A DNA stretch of 42,116 nt, taken from positions 1-42,116 of the forward strand of contig JAFPXY010000025.1 of NCBI GenBank assembly GCA_017394515.1, in the 5' to 3' direction. Below, one piece after another: positions 1-7,587 of the stretch. How positions within the stretch are numbered: position 1 is the first letter of the stretch; each line of letters starts with the position of its first letter. The position numbers and the translations under genes were made by a program. The notes beneath the pieces were generated by a model, which worked only from the letters and a program-made list of their open reading frames with translations, made no database searches and was not told the DNA's origin. The DNA is from Bacillota bacterium. GTDB taxonomy: Bacteria > Bacillota > Clostridia > Peptostreptococcales > Anaerovoracaceae.

Positions 1-2
1 GT

Positions 3-707
3 GCAGCTCTTATCCACCTTCACGTAAGATGGGATGACGGAACTCCTACACAGGACAAGGGAAGATTCCAGGAATGCGTAGACGCTATCAGAAAGGTATG
101 CCCTGACGTAATCATTCAGCCTTCCACCGGCGGTGCAGTTGGAATGACTGACCTTGAAAGATTACAGTCCACAGAGATCACACCGACCCCTGAGATGGCT
201 ACTCTTGACTGCGGAACCTGCAACTTTGGCGGAGACGAGATCTTTATCAATACAGACAACACCATCAACAACTTCGGCGACATCATGAAGGAAAGAGGAA
301 TCAAGCCTGAGTGCGAAGTATTCGACAAGGGCATGATCGACTTAGCTCTCAAGGCAGCTAAGAAGGGTCACATCGACTATCCTATCCACTTCGATTTCGT
401 ACTTGGCGTTCAGATGACCGCTACAGTAAGAGACCTGGTATTCATGGCTGGATCAGTTCCTCCGGGATCAACCTGGACAGCAACCGGTATCGGCAAGACC
501 TGCTGGGATATCGTAGCAGCTACCATCGCTCTCGGCGGACACGTTCGTGTAGGCTTCGAGGACAACGTATACATGTCCAAGGGCGTACTTGCTAAGTCCA
601 ACGGCGAAATGGTTGAGAGAGTTGTTCAGATGGCTAAGCTCATGAACAGAGAGATCGCTACTCCTGATGAAGCTAGAGCTATCCTGGGACTTAAGCCCAG
701 AGCATAA
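3..707 (+). CDS. kce: BKACE-family enzyme, probable 3-keto-5-aminohexanoate cleavage enzyme (5' end outside window)
   Basis: The reading frame is open from the first bases of the window, so the true start lies upstream and about 40 residues are missing. The visible part carries the BKACE metal motif HLHVR (His-x-His zinc ligands) near its start, then QPSTGGAVGMT, and GFEDN near the C terminus, whose Glu is the third zinc ligand in characterised Kce enzymes. Kce condenses 3-keto-5-aminohexanoate with acetyl-CoA to give acetoacetate and 3-aminobutyryl-CoA in lysine fermentation. The end, with ATPDEARAILGLK, is typical of the family. A strong terminator follows at once, so this is the last gene of its operon. 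Assignment to Kce itself rather than another BKACE member is inference, because no other lysine-fermentation gene is visible. Confidence 0.85.
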   Translation, partial: AALIHLHVRWDDGTPTQDKGRFQECVDAIRKVCPDVIIQPSTGGAVGMTDLERLQSTEITPTPEMATLDCGTCNFGGDEIFINTDNTINNFGDIMKERGIKPECEVFDKGMIDLALKAAKKGHIDYPIHFDFVLGVQMTATVRDLVFMAGSVPPGSTWTATGIGKTCWDIVAATIALGGHVRVGFEDNVYMSKGVLAKSNGEMVERVVQMAKLMNREIATPDEARAILGLKPRA

Positions 708-731
708 GCAGCTGATCGAAAATTGAACACT

Positions 732-766
732 AAGATTCCCGAGTTTTACTCGGGAATCTTTTTTAA
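732..766 (+). terminator. Intrinsic terminator after kce
   Basis: A perfect 12-bp stem (732-743 with 749-760), a 5-nt loop and a T run (759-764) lie 24 nt after the kce stop codon. Confidence 0.92.
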
Positions 767-815
767 TTAACTCCTTTAATCTGATAAAATATTTATGGAA
801 ATTTATTTAATAATG

Positions 816-824
816 TGGTAAAAT
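816..824 (+). promoter_or_regulatory. Candidate extended -10 promoter of the subtilase gene
   Basis: TGGTAAAAT fits an extended -10 (TGnTAAAAT). No good -35 box is seen at 16-18 nt upstream. It lies about 70 nt before the start codon in an AT-rich gap. Confidence 0.45.
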
Positions 825-895
825 ACTATTGTGTTGTGACAAGACCTTTTTAGGTGGGGTCTGTTATTATAAAAGATAGGAGGAATAAAATTCTT

Positions 896-3800
896 ATGAA
901 AAAGAAAATCCTGGTAGTGATATTGTCACTTGCGATGATCTTAAGTTTTTCAAGCGTCGCATGGGCAACGGAAACGGGAGCAGCTGACGATAATGCTTCC
1001 GTGAACATTCTCACCCTGACAAAGATTCAGGATGCGATGGCTTCCAAGGTAATGAGCGAACATAAGGCAAACCTTGTCAAAACAGCAGACAAGAAGTTCA
1101 AAGCCTATGATGAAAATGAGACCGTTCGTGTATCCATTATCCTTGAAGATGAGCCGACGATCGCAAATTATTCTACCACGAATATCGCTAATAACAGCGC
1201 AGCGATGAATTATCGTGAGTCCCTGCAGAAGAAGCAGGCTTCTCTCGTTAAGAACATCGAAGGCGCTCTTGGCGGCAAGAAACTTGACGTGGTATGGAAC
1301 CTGACTTTGGCTGCTAATATCATTTCCGCAAACATGAAATACGGTGATATTGCCAAAGTTGAAGCAGTAGACGGCGTTAAGTCGGTAATCATGGAGCGTA
1401 AGTATGAACCGACCGTAGCTGAGAGAAAGAAAGCTGAACCTAACATGGCTACATCCGGCGAGATGATCGGTTCCAGCGTAGCTTGGGCTGATGGTTATAC
1501 CGGAGCTGGAAGCCGTGTAGCAATCATCGATACCGGTATCGATGATGATCACCAGTCCTTCGACAGCGGTGCATTCGATTATGCTCTTGCAAAGAATGCA
1601 GAAACTCTTGGAAAAACTGCTGAAGAGTATGTAGCAGGCCTTGACCTTCTTGACGCAGAAGAGATCAGCGGCCTGGTTCGCAAGCTGAATGTATATGAAT
1701 GTGATCAGACTGTCACAGCTGAAGATCTGTTCCGCAACGACAAGATCGCATTTGGCTACAACTACGTTACAAAGAATCTGGACATCACTCACGAATTTGA
1801 TGGAGCAGGTGAACATGGTTCTCACGTAGCCGGAATCGCTGCTGCAAACAGCTACGTCCCTGAGGGCGAAGGCTATACCAACGCACTGGAGAAAGTACAC
1901 GTACAGGGTGTTGCTCCCGATGCTCAGATCCTTGTTATGAAGGTTTTTGGTAGTGCAGCTGATGGTTCTACCTATGATGACGGAGCTTACGACAGCGATT
2001 ATATGGCTGCAATTGAAGACGCAATTATCCTTGGAGCAGATTCCATCAATCTGTCCCTTGGTTCCGCAGTTCCCGGACTTGAAAAGGAATATGAGTATGA
2101 CTACGAAAACATCCTTGATTCTCTTGTAGAATCTGATACCGTAGTTTCCATCTCTGCCGGAAACAATGCCTCTGTAGGAGCTAATTCCTATTATGGCCAG
2201 CTTTATGGTTTAGGAGTTGCTTATCCGGATGACAATTCATTTAATACCGTTGGCAGCCCCGGATCCTATACCAACTCTCTGACCGTAGCATCAGTAGATA
2301 ACACCGGTAAGACCGGAAACTATATCTTATCCGGCGAAGACATTATTTTCTATAATGAGAACATTGAAAAACAGGAACCTCTTACATCCTTGGCAGGTGA
2401 CAAAGAGTATTCTTATGTAATGCTTGACGGAGTTGGCACAGCTGCTCAGATTGAAGCTTTGGGAGACCAGCTTGAGGGCAAAATTGCTGTAGTACAACGT
2501 GGCGCTATCAATTTCTCCAGCAAGTGTGTTTATGCATCTGAAGCTGGTGCAATCGCCATTATTATCTATAACAACCAACCCGGAATGCTTTCAATGAATC
2601 TGAGTGGATATGAAGGTTCTGCTCCTGCAGTAATCATTTCACAGGAAGACGGAGAAATTTTAAAAGCTAATTCGGAGAATGCAAGTGAGCCTAATTCGGT
2701 AGTATATGATTATGTAGATGAAGATACCGGAGAAGTTACAAAGGATCAGACCTTAGAATATTATTCCGGTACAATTACTATCCCTGCAGAGGTCGCAGTT
2801 ACACAGGATACTCCTGAGTATTACACCATGAGTGATTTCAGCTCCATGGGTACTCCTACCTCACTGATCTTAAAGCCTGAGATCACTGCTCCCGGCGGCA
2901 ATATCTATTCAGTAATGGGAGCTCATGATGTATTAGATAAGGAAGGAGTAGAGCTTACCGGAATAGTAGGTGACTCCACCACATATGAGAATATGTCCGG
3001 AACTTCCATGGCTGCACCTCAGGTTTCTGGTATGGCAGCATTAGTAGCTCAGTACATCCGTGAGAACGGACTTGATGAGCAGGAAGGCGTTTCTGCCCGT
3101 GTACTTGCACAGAGCTTACTCATGGCAACTTCAGTTCCTGCTACAGATTCATATGGCGAATATTACAGCGTTATGAAGCAGGGCTCCGGTATTGCCAACG
3201 TAGGTAATGCGGTACAGGCAGCTTCTTACATCATTATGAATGAAGACGCTACCGCATCATATGCAGACGGCAAGGTCAAGGCTGAACTTGGTGATGACCC
3301 TGAACGCACCGGAGCATATAGCTACGGATTTACCGTTCACAACATGACAGATACTGATCAGACCTATACTCCTAGCACAGATATGTTTGTTCAGTATCCT
3401 GAATCCGGATTTATGCTTGATGATACAGGCAGCATCGGTGCAGAAGCTACCTACACAGTTAATGGTGAGGCAGTAGAGAAGATCACCGTTCCCGCCAAGG
3501 GAAGTGTTGAAGTCAAGGTCGACATGGCTGTTGCTGCAGATGAGCTTGAATTTATCGATGAATATTATGTGAATGGAACATATATCGAAGGATACACCTT
3601 CCTTACCCCTGAAGTAAATGAAGAAGGCGCATATCTGGACGTAGAATACTCCATTCCTATCCTTGCTTACTATGGCAACTATTCTGATGCTTCCATGTAC
3701 GATGTTGGCAGCATGAATGAATGGTATTATGGAACTATGCAGGATGACGGAATTGTTCCTTATTCATATGCAACCTTCGAAGAAATCTTTGAAGAAGGCG

Positions 3801-5419
3801 ACTACCTTGCAAACAATATGTACACTCAGTACGTAGATCCTATGGATTCTGAATATGTTCTTGAACCAAATGTTCAGTTAAGCAATCCGTATATGACTGA
3901 GGATGAGAATGCTCTGGATCGTCAGGCAATTACTTCAACTTCTGTCCTTGTTGAATACGATACCAGAAACATTGATAACGCAAGTATTTATACCAATGCT
4001 ATCTTCGATGCAGAGGGCAATATTGTCAGCATAGGCGAACTGCAACATGACATTTATCCTGCATTCTACTATCCTGAATACGGTCTGTGGCTTGAGTATG
4101 GCGAAGAGGGCCTGTACTACTATGGCGCAACCTTCACCGAAATCAACAAGACACCTGCCGAGTTAGGATTCAAAGAAGGCGACACATTTACAGCTGCTGC
4201 TGTAGCAATTCCTGAGTATTATACAAAGGGAAAGACTGTTAAGAAGTCTACCGTTTCCGAATGGCTGGAAGACGGTACTCTCGGCAAGGGCGTTCTCAAG
4301 GGAACCACATTTACCGTAGACGATACTTATCCTGAAGCTGTATCTGAGGACGTAGAAGTAAAACTGACCGGAGAGACTACACGTTCCATTTCCGTAGATG
4401 TTCAGGATAATCGCTACGTTGCATACGCAGCTATCCTTGACGCTAACGATTATACAGTCCTCGCTGAAATGGTACCTGAACAGACAGAGGCTGGTTCAGT
4501 AGCTACTTGCAACTTCGAGTTTGATCTTGCAGAGTTTGAAAAGGATCCATTAGAAGTAGAAAATTATGTTTTAGTTGTTGCTGACTACGCAGGTAATGAA
4601 AACTATTACGAATTAGGCTATGAAGCTGAATTCCCGATGTCCAGAGCAGAAGTAACTGCATCTTCCGTTGTATACACAGGCGCTGCTCAGACACCTGAAG
4701 TGACAGTAGCATGGGAAGACGGAACAGCAATGGTCGAAGGCACAGACTATGTGATCTCTTATCTTGATGCCAACGGTGAAGAAGTTGCTGAGATGATCAA
4801 TGCCGGCACATACTACATTGCGGTTAAGGGTATCGGCAAGTATGCAGATACACAGTACGTAGAGTGGACCATCAATCCGGTTAAGATCGCTTCCGCAACA
4901 CTTAAGTCAAAGAGCCTGGTATATAACGGCAAGAATAGAACTACTGCTGTAACAGTAAAGGCTAAGGTAGCTGGAAAGACAGTTACACTTAAGAAGGACA
5001 CCGATTACACAGTTACTTATTCAAACAACAAGAATGTTGGAAAGGCAACTGCAAAGATCGTTGGAATAGGCAACTTCACAGGAACCCTTAGCAAGACCTA
5101 CAAGATCATTCCTAAGGCTACAACCCTCAAGACTCCTGCGGCTGCTTCCAAGGCTCTCACAGTTAAGTGGAACAAGCAGGCTACAAAGATGTCTCAGTCC
5201 AGAATCACTGGTTATGAGATCCAGGTAGCTACCAATAGCACATTCACAAAGAACAAGAAGACCGTAAAGGTTAACGGATATAAGAAAGTATCCAAGAAGG
5301 TAACCGGTCTTAAGGGCGGTAAGAAGTACTACGTACGCGTACGTACATACATGACAGTAGGCGATGCAACTTACTACTCAAAGTGGAGTGCAAAGAAGTC
5401 CGCTAAGACTAAAAAATAA
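896..5419 (+). CDS. Secreted subtilisin-like serine protease (S8 family) with PA, Ig-like and Fn3-like domains
   Basis: This 1507-residue protein starts at ATG 896, preceded by AGGAGG at 878-883. An in-frame GTG at 854 exists, but it would hide the signal peptide behind 14 extra residues. Residues 1-26 are a classic signal peptide (MKKK, hydrophobic core, AWA). Residues about 60-175 resemble an I9-type propeptide. The catalytic triad is D212 (AIIDTGID), H307 (HGSHVAG) and S704 (GTSMAAP). A PA domain is inserted between His and Ser at about residues 505-600. An Fn3-like (C5a-peptidase type) region follows the catalytic domain. Two Ig/MBG-like repeats (about 1250-1405) and a lysine-rich Fn3-like domain (about 1409-1507) close the protein. 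No LPXTG anchor is seen, so binding to the wall through the basic C terminus is inference. It probably degrades extracellular protein for amino-acid fermentation. It is transcribed alone. Confidence 0.93.
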   Translation: MKKKILVVILSLAMILSFSSVAWATETGAADDNASVNILTLTKIQDAMASKVMSEHKANLVKTADKKFKAYDENETVRVSIILEDEPTIANYSTTNIANNSAAMNYRESLQKKQASLVKNIEGALGGKKLDVVWNLTLAANIISANMKYGDIAKVEAVDGVKSVIMERKYEPTVAERKKAEPNMATSGEMIGSSVAWADGYTGAGSRVAIIDTGIDDDHQSFDSGAFDYALAKNAETLGKTAEEYVAGLDLLDAEEISGLVRKLNVYECDQTVTAEDLFRNDKIAFGYNYVTKNLDITHEFDGAGEHGSHVAGIAAANSYVPEGEGYTNALEKVHVQGVAPDAQILVMKVFGSAADGSTYDDGAYDSDYMAAIEDAIILGADSINLSLGSAVPGLEKEYEYDYENILDSLVESDTVVSISAGNNASVGANSYYGQLYGLGVAYPDDNSFNTVGSPGSYTNSLTVASVDNTGKTGNYILSGEDIIFYNENIEKQEPLTSLAGDKEYSYVMLDGVGTAAQIEALGDQLEGKIAVVQRGAINFSSKCVYASEAGAIAIIIYNNQPGMLSMNLSGYEGSAPAVIISQEDGEILKANSENASEPNSVVYDYVDEDTGEVTKDQTLEYYSGTITIPAEVAVTQDTPEYYTMSDFSSMGTPTSLILKPEITAPGGNIYSVMGAHDVLDKEGVELTGIVGDSTTYENMSGTSMAAPQVSGMAALVAQYIRENGLDEQEGVSARVLAQSLLMATSVPATDSYGEYYSVMKQGSGIANVGNAVQAASYIIMNEDATASYADGKVKAELGDDPERTGAYSYGFTVHNMTDTDQTYTPSTDMFVQYPESGFMLDDTGSIGAEATYTVNGEAVEKITVPAKGSVEVKVDMAVAADELEFIDEYYVNGTYIEGYTFLTPEVNEEGAYLDVEYSIPILAYYGNYSDASMYDVGSMNEWYYGTMQDDGIVPYSYATFEEIFEEGDYLANNMYTQYVDPMDSEYVLEPNVQLSNPYMTEDENALDRQAITSTSVLVEYDTRNIDNASIYTNAIFDAEGNIVSIGELQHDIYPAFYYPEYGLWLEYGEEGLYYYGATFTEINKTPAELGFKEGDTFTAAAVAIPEYYTKGKTVKKSTVSEWLEDGTLGKGVLKGTTFTVDDTYPEAVSEDVEVKLTGETTRSISVDVQDNRYVAYAAILDANDYTVLAEMVPEQTEAGSVATCNFEFDLAEFEKDPLEVENYVLVVADYAGNENYYELGYEAEFPMSRAEVTASSVVYTGAAQTPEVTVAWEDGTAMVEGTDYVISYLDANGEEVAEMINAGTYYIAVKGIGKYADTQYVEWTINPVKIASATLKSKSLVYNGKNRTTAVTVKAKVAGKTVTLKKDTDYTVTYSNNKNVGKATAKIVGIGNFTGTLSKTYKIIPKATTLKTPAAASKALTVKWNKQATKMSQSRITGYEIQVATNSTFTKNKKTVKVNGYKKVSKKVTGLKGGKKYYVRVRTYMTVGDATYYSKWSAKKSAKTKK

Positions 5420-5432
5420 TTGCTAAACCAAT

Positions 5433-5470
5433 AAAGGGACAGTCTCAAAATGAGATTGTCCCTTTAATTT
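5433..5470 (+). terminator. Intrinsic terminator after the subtilase gene; left boundary of the palindrome array
   Basis: A 15-bp stem (5433-5447 with 5451-5465, one G-U pair), a 3-nt loop and a T-rich tail lie 13 nt after the stop. The core GTCTCAAAATGAGA recurs in inverted orientation at 5952-5987, on the far side of the palindrome array. Confidence 0.88.
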
Positions 5471-5482
5471 ATGTGGTGGTGA

Positions 5483-5921
5483 GTAAACCGCAAAGACGTT
5501 TTTTGCGGTGTTAGGTTTATTGCAAAAAATGCCTGCTCAAAAAAGTAAACCACAATGTCATATATATGGCATTGTGGTTTATGCATTTAACCCTACCTCC
5601 TCAGATGGTAAACCACAATTGCAAAATATGTCGGTTGAGGTTTATCTCAGATTTTTATACATTTGGAGTATAATAAACCACAATCACTTAAATCATATTG
5701 TTAGGTTTATTTTTAGAGCGAAATCCATTATGTTGTGAAAATTTACATAATATAAGAGTAAACCACAACCTGTGAAAAACACGCTATTAGGTTTACCGAG
5801 CGACAAGTAAGCCCTATAGCGATAAACCACAACCCTCGAAAACATGCTTTTAGGTTTACCCACCAGCAAGTAAGCCAAATGTAATAAACTACATATGCTT
5901 TAAATGGAATATTAGGTTTAC
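5483..5921. repeat. Array of seven 38-39 nt imperfect palindromes
   Basis: Units lie at 5483-5520, 5545-5582, 5608-5645, 5673-5710, 5758-5796, 5822-5859 and 5884-5921. Each begins RTAAACC(A/G)CAA (unit 7 is divergent: RTAAACTACAT) and ends GGTTTAY, usually TTAGGTTTAY. The outer arms are inverted repeats; the central 15-20 nt differ between units. Unit 2 is almost fully self-complementary. Unit starts are 62, 63, 65, 85, 64 and 62 nt apart. Spacers are unrelated except that the fifth and sixth share CAAGTAAGCC. The long fourth spacer (5711-5757) holds its own 7-bp inverted repeat (5727-5733 with 5745-5751). No ORF in the region looks real. The function is unknown: a protein-binding array, a set of RNA hairpins or part of a small non-autonomous element are all possible. 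Confidence 0.9.
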
Positions 5922-5951
5922 ACGCCATTTACAACATTTACAACATCACCC

Positions 5952-5987
5952 AAAAGAAGCCATCTCATTTTGAGACAGCCCCTTTTT
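5952..5987 (-). terminator. Hairpin resembling the subtilase terminator, inverted; right boundary of the array
   Basis: Read on the - strand this is a 12-bp RNA stem with G-U pairs (5971-5982 with 5956-5967) followed by TTTTG. Its core GTCTCAAAATGAGA matches the hairpin at 5433-5470. No - strand gene lies upstream that would need a terminator, so it is better seen as an inverted copy bounding the array. No target-site duplication was found. Confidence 0.6.
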
Positions 5988-6035
5988 CTTATCGGGATTA
6001 TCAATTACTTTTGTACAAATTTTAATACAAAACCC

Positions 6036-6064
6036 TTGACTTTATTACTATCAAGTGTTAAAAT
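6036..6064 (+). promoter_or_regulatory. Sigma-A promoter of whiA
   Basis: TTGACT (6036-6041), a 17-nt spacer and TAAAAT (6059-6064). Transcription would start near 6071, which rules out the in-frame ATG at 6055 as the whiA start. Confidence 0.85.
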
Positions 6065-6077
6065 ACAATTACACGGA

Positions 6078-6110
6078 AGCGGGAATGTGTTTACACACTC
6101 CCGCTGTTTT
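6078..6110 (+). promoter_or_regulatory. Terminator-like hairpin in the whiA leader (candidate attenuator)
   Basis: Between the promoter and the whiA start codon, AGCGGGA (6078-6084) pairs with TCCCGCT (6099-6105) and TGTG (6086-6089) with CACA (6094-6097), around one mismatch and a short loop. TGTTTTATTTAG follows. It begins within about 10 nt of the predicted transcription start, so it could end most transcripts before whiA. Confidence 0.6.
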
Positions 6111-6144
6111 ATTTAGTAGATTTTTTAACGAAAGGCCGGCGGAC

Positions 6145-7119
6145 ATGTCTTTTGCATCAGAGACCAAAAATGAATTAGCAAGGATCGAGCCTGAGAAGAA
6201 ATGCTGCATGTTAAGTGAGATAGCTGCATACATCAGGACTGCCGGATCTATGGGAATCGTTGGCTTTGGTAAGTTCACCATAACTTTGACCACCGATAAC
6301 GCTGCCGTCGCCAGACACTACAAGAAACTTATCAAGACGTATTTTGATATAGAGACCGAACTGGAGATCACGGAAGGCGGATCGGTCGGTAGAAACCGCA
6401 AGGAAAAGAAATACAACTATATCATCACCATCAATCCTGAAAATAATTCAGAGGCCATCCTGAGAGAGTGCGGCATCCTGATGATCAAGGAAGGTCACAA
6501 CTACTTTTCCGATGGCATATACAGCGGACTTGTGAGAGCCAAGTGTGACAAGAGGGCATACCTGAGGGGAACCTTCCTTGGAGCAGGCACCATGTCCAAT
6601 CCGGACAAGGCCTATCATCTGGAATTCGTTATGAACTCCGAGGTCATGGCCAATGATTTAAAGAAGCTTATAAATTCTTTTGCGGATCTTTCCTGCAAGG
6701 TGGTACAGAGAGGCAAAAAATACATAGTCTACATGAAAAAGGCTGACTACATTTCCGACACCCTGGCTCTCATGGGAGCATCCAGTCAGGTGCTCACCCT
6801 GGAGGACATAAGGATAAAGAAGGAAATGGTCTCAAGCGCAAGGCGCGCCATGAACTGCGATTCGGCCAATCTGGACAGAGCCATCGACGCGTCCATGAGG
6901 CAGGTAGAAGCTATCAGGACGATTGCAGAAATGAAGGGACTCAAGTGGTTGGATCCCAAGCTCAGCGAAGTGGCGACTCTGAGGCTGGAGCATCCTGAAG
7001 CTTCCATTGCAGCTTTGGGAGAGATGCTGGATCCGCCTCTTAAGAAATCCGGTATCAACAACAGGTTGAGAAAGATCGAAGACATAGCCGCAAGACTGAA
7101 CGCCGGGGACGTGTCATAA
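6145..7119 (+). CDS. whiA: DNA-binding protein WhiA
   Basis: This 325-residue protein starts at ATG 6145 with MSFASETKNELAR, the usual WhiA N terminus; an earlier in-frame ATG at 6055 overlaps the promoter. The order is an N-terminal WhiA domain (about 1-90), a LAGLIDADG homing-endonuclease-like fold without nuclease function in this family (about 95-205, with YLRGTFLGAGTMSNP), and a C-terminal helix-turn-helix (about 225-310, with LSEVATLRLEHPEASIAALGE). WhiA helps control cell division and chromosome segregation in Gram-positive bacteria. It usually follows rapZ and yvcK; here neither is present and the gene has its own promoter and leader hairpin. The ribosome binding site is weak (AAAGG near 6131). 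Confidence 0.95.
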   Translation: MSFASETKNELARIEPEKKCCMLSEIAAYIRTAGSMGIVGFGKFTITLTTDNAAVARHYKKLIKTYFDIETELEITEGGSVGRNRKEKKYNYIITINPENNSEAILRECGILMIKEGHNYFSDGIYSGLVRAKCDKRAYLRGTFLGAGTMSNPDKAYHLEFVMNSEVMANDLKKLINSFADLSCKVVQRGKKYIVYMKKADYISDTLALMGASSQVLTLEDIRIKKEMVSSARRAMNCDSANLDRAIDASMRQVEAIRTIAEMKGLKWLDPKLSEVATLRLEHPEASIAALGEMLDPPLKKSGINNRLRKIEDIAARLNAGDVS

Positions 7120-7190
7120 TATTGTATACATTATTATTTGTGAAATTGGATAAAAAGTACAGTTTCAAATGTATATGGGACAACAAAATG

Positions 7191-7199
7191 TGTTATAAT
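7191..7199 (+). promoter_or_regulatory. Extended -10 promoter of the V-ATPase operon
   Basis: TGTTATAAT (TGnTATAAT) lies 62 nt before the first operon gene. No convincing -35 box is seen at the normal distance, consistent with an extended -10 promoter. Confidence 0.65.
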
Positions 7200-7260
7200 A
7201 AGTAGAAATAGATATTTCTGCAGATTATAAAAGCAAAATCTAAGTAAAGGAGAGATAAGA

Positions 7261-7587
7261 GTGTTTACTGAAGAATTGACTGCTATCAGAGAAGCTGAAG
7301 AACAGTCCGAAGCTATCAAGAAGAATGTGAAGACTGAAGTTAAGCGCATGATAGAAGCTGCTAAAGCGGAAGCCGAAGAAATACTCGATAAAGAGGAGAC
7401 GCAAGCCAAAGAAATATACGATTCCCTCATCAGAGAGGGGATGGATGAGGCTGACTCCGAGTATGAAGCTGCCATAGAGAAGGCTCATATCGATGCCGAC
7501 AATATGGTAAAAGCTGCAGAGGCTAAGAAAGATAAAGTTATAGATCATATAGTAGAAAGGATAGTGAGATCCGGTGTCAATAGTTAA
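7261..7587 (+). CDS. ntpF: V-type ATPase subunit H/G (NtpF), peripheral stalk
   Basis: This 108-residue, highly charged, Ala/Glu/Lys-rich protein is predicted to be one long coiled coil. It starts at GTG 7261 with AAAGGAG at 7246-7252. It is the first gene of an operon in exactly the ntpFIKECGABD order. In the family it pairs with subunit E to form the peripheral stalk that holds A3B3 against the membrane subunit I. The identification rests on position, size and composition, since sequence conservation in this subunit is low. It overlaps ntpI by 14 nt. Confidence 0.85.
   Translation: MFTEELTAIREAEEQSEAIKKNVKTEVKRMIEAAKAEAEEILDKEETQAKEIYDSLIREGMDEADSEYEAAIEKAHIDADNMVKAAEAKKDKVIDHIVERIVRSGVNS

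Noticed and set aside
950-1900. 316-codon ORF on the - strand inside the subtilase gene
   Set aside because: It lies antisense to a clear signal peptide, propeptide and catalytic domain and has no family resemblance; it is a shadow of biased codon use.
5483-5921. CRISPR array
   Set aside because: The arms of each unit are conserved but the middle of the unit varies, which is the opposite of a constant repeat, spacers of the right size are not bounded by identical repeats, and no cas gene is present in the window.
5483-5921. Integron attC sites
   Set aside because: The arms TAAACC/GGTTTA do not match the RYYYAAC/GTTRRRY core boxes, units are shorter than attC sites, and no gene cassettes lie between them.
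5508-5928. Short ORFs of 60-76 codons on both strands within the palindrome array
   Set aside because: They arise from the repeats, have no ribosome binding sites and look unlike any protein.
6055-6144. N-terminal extension of WhiA from ATG 6055
   Set aside because: The ATG overlaps the -10 box of a good promoter, the extension matches no WhiA protein and it covers a hairpin.
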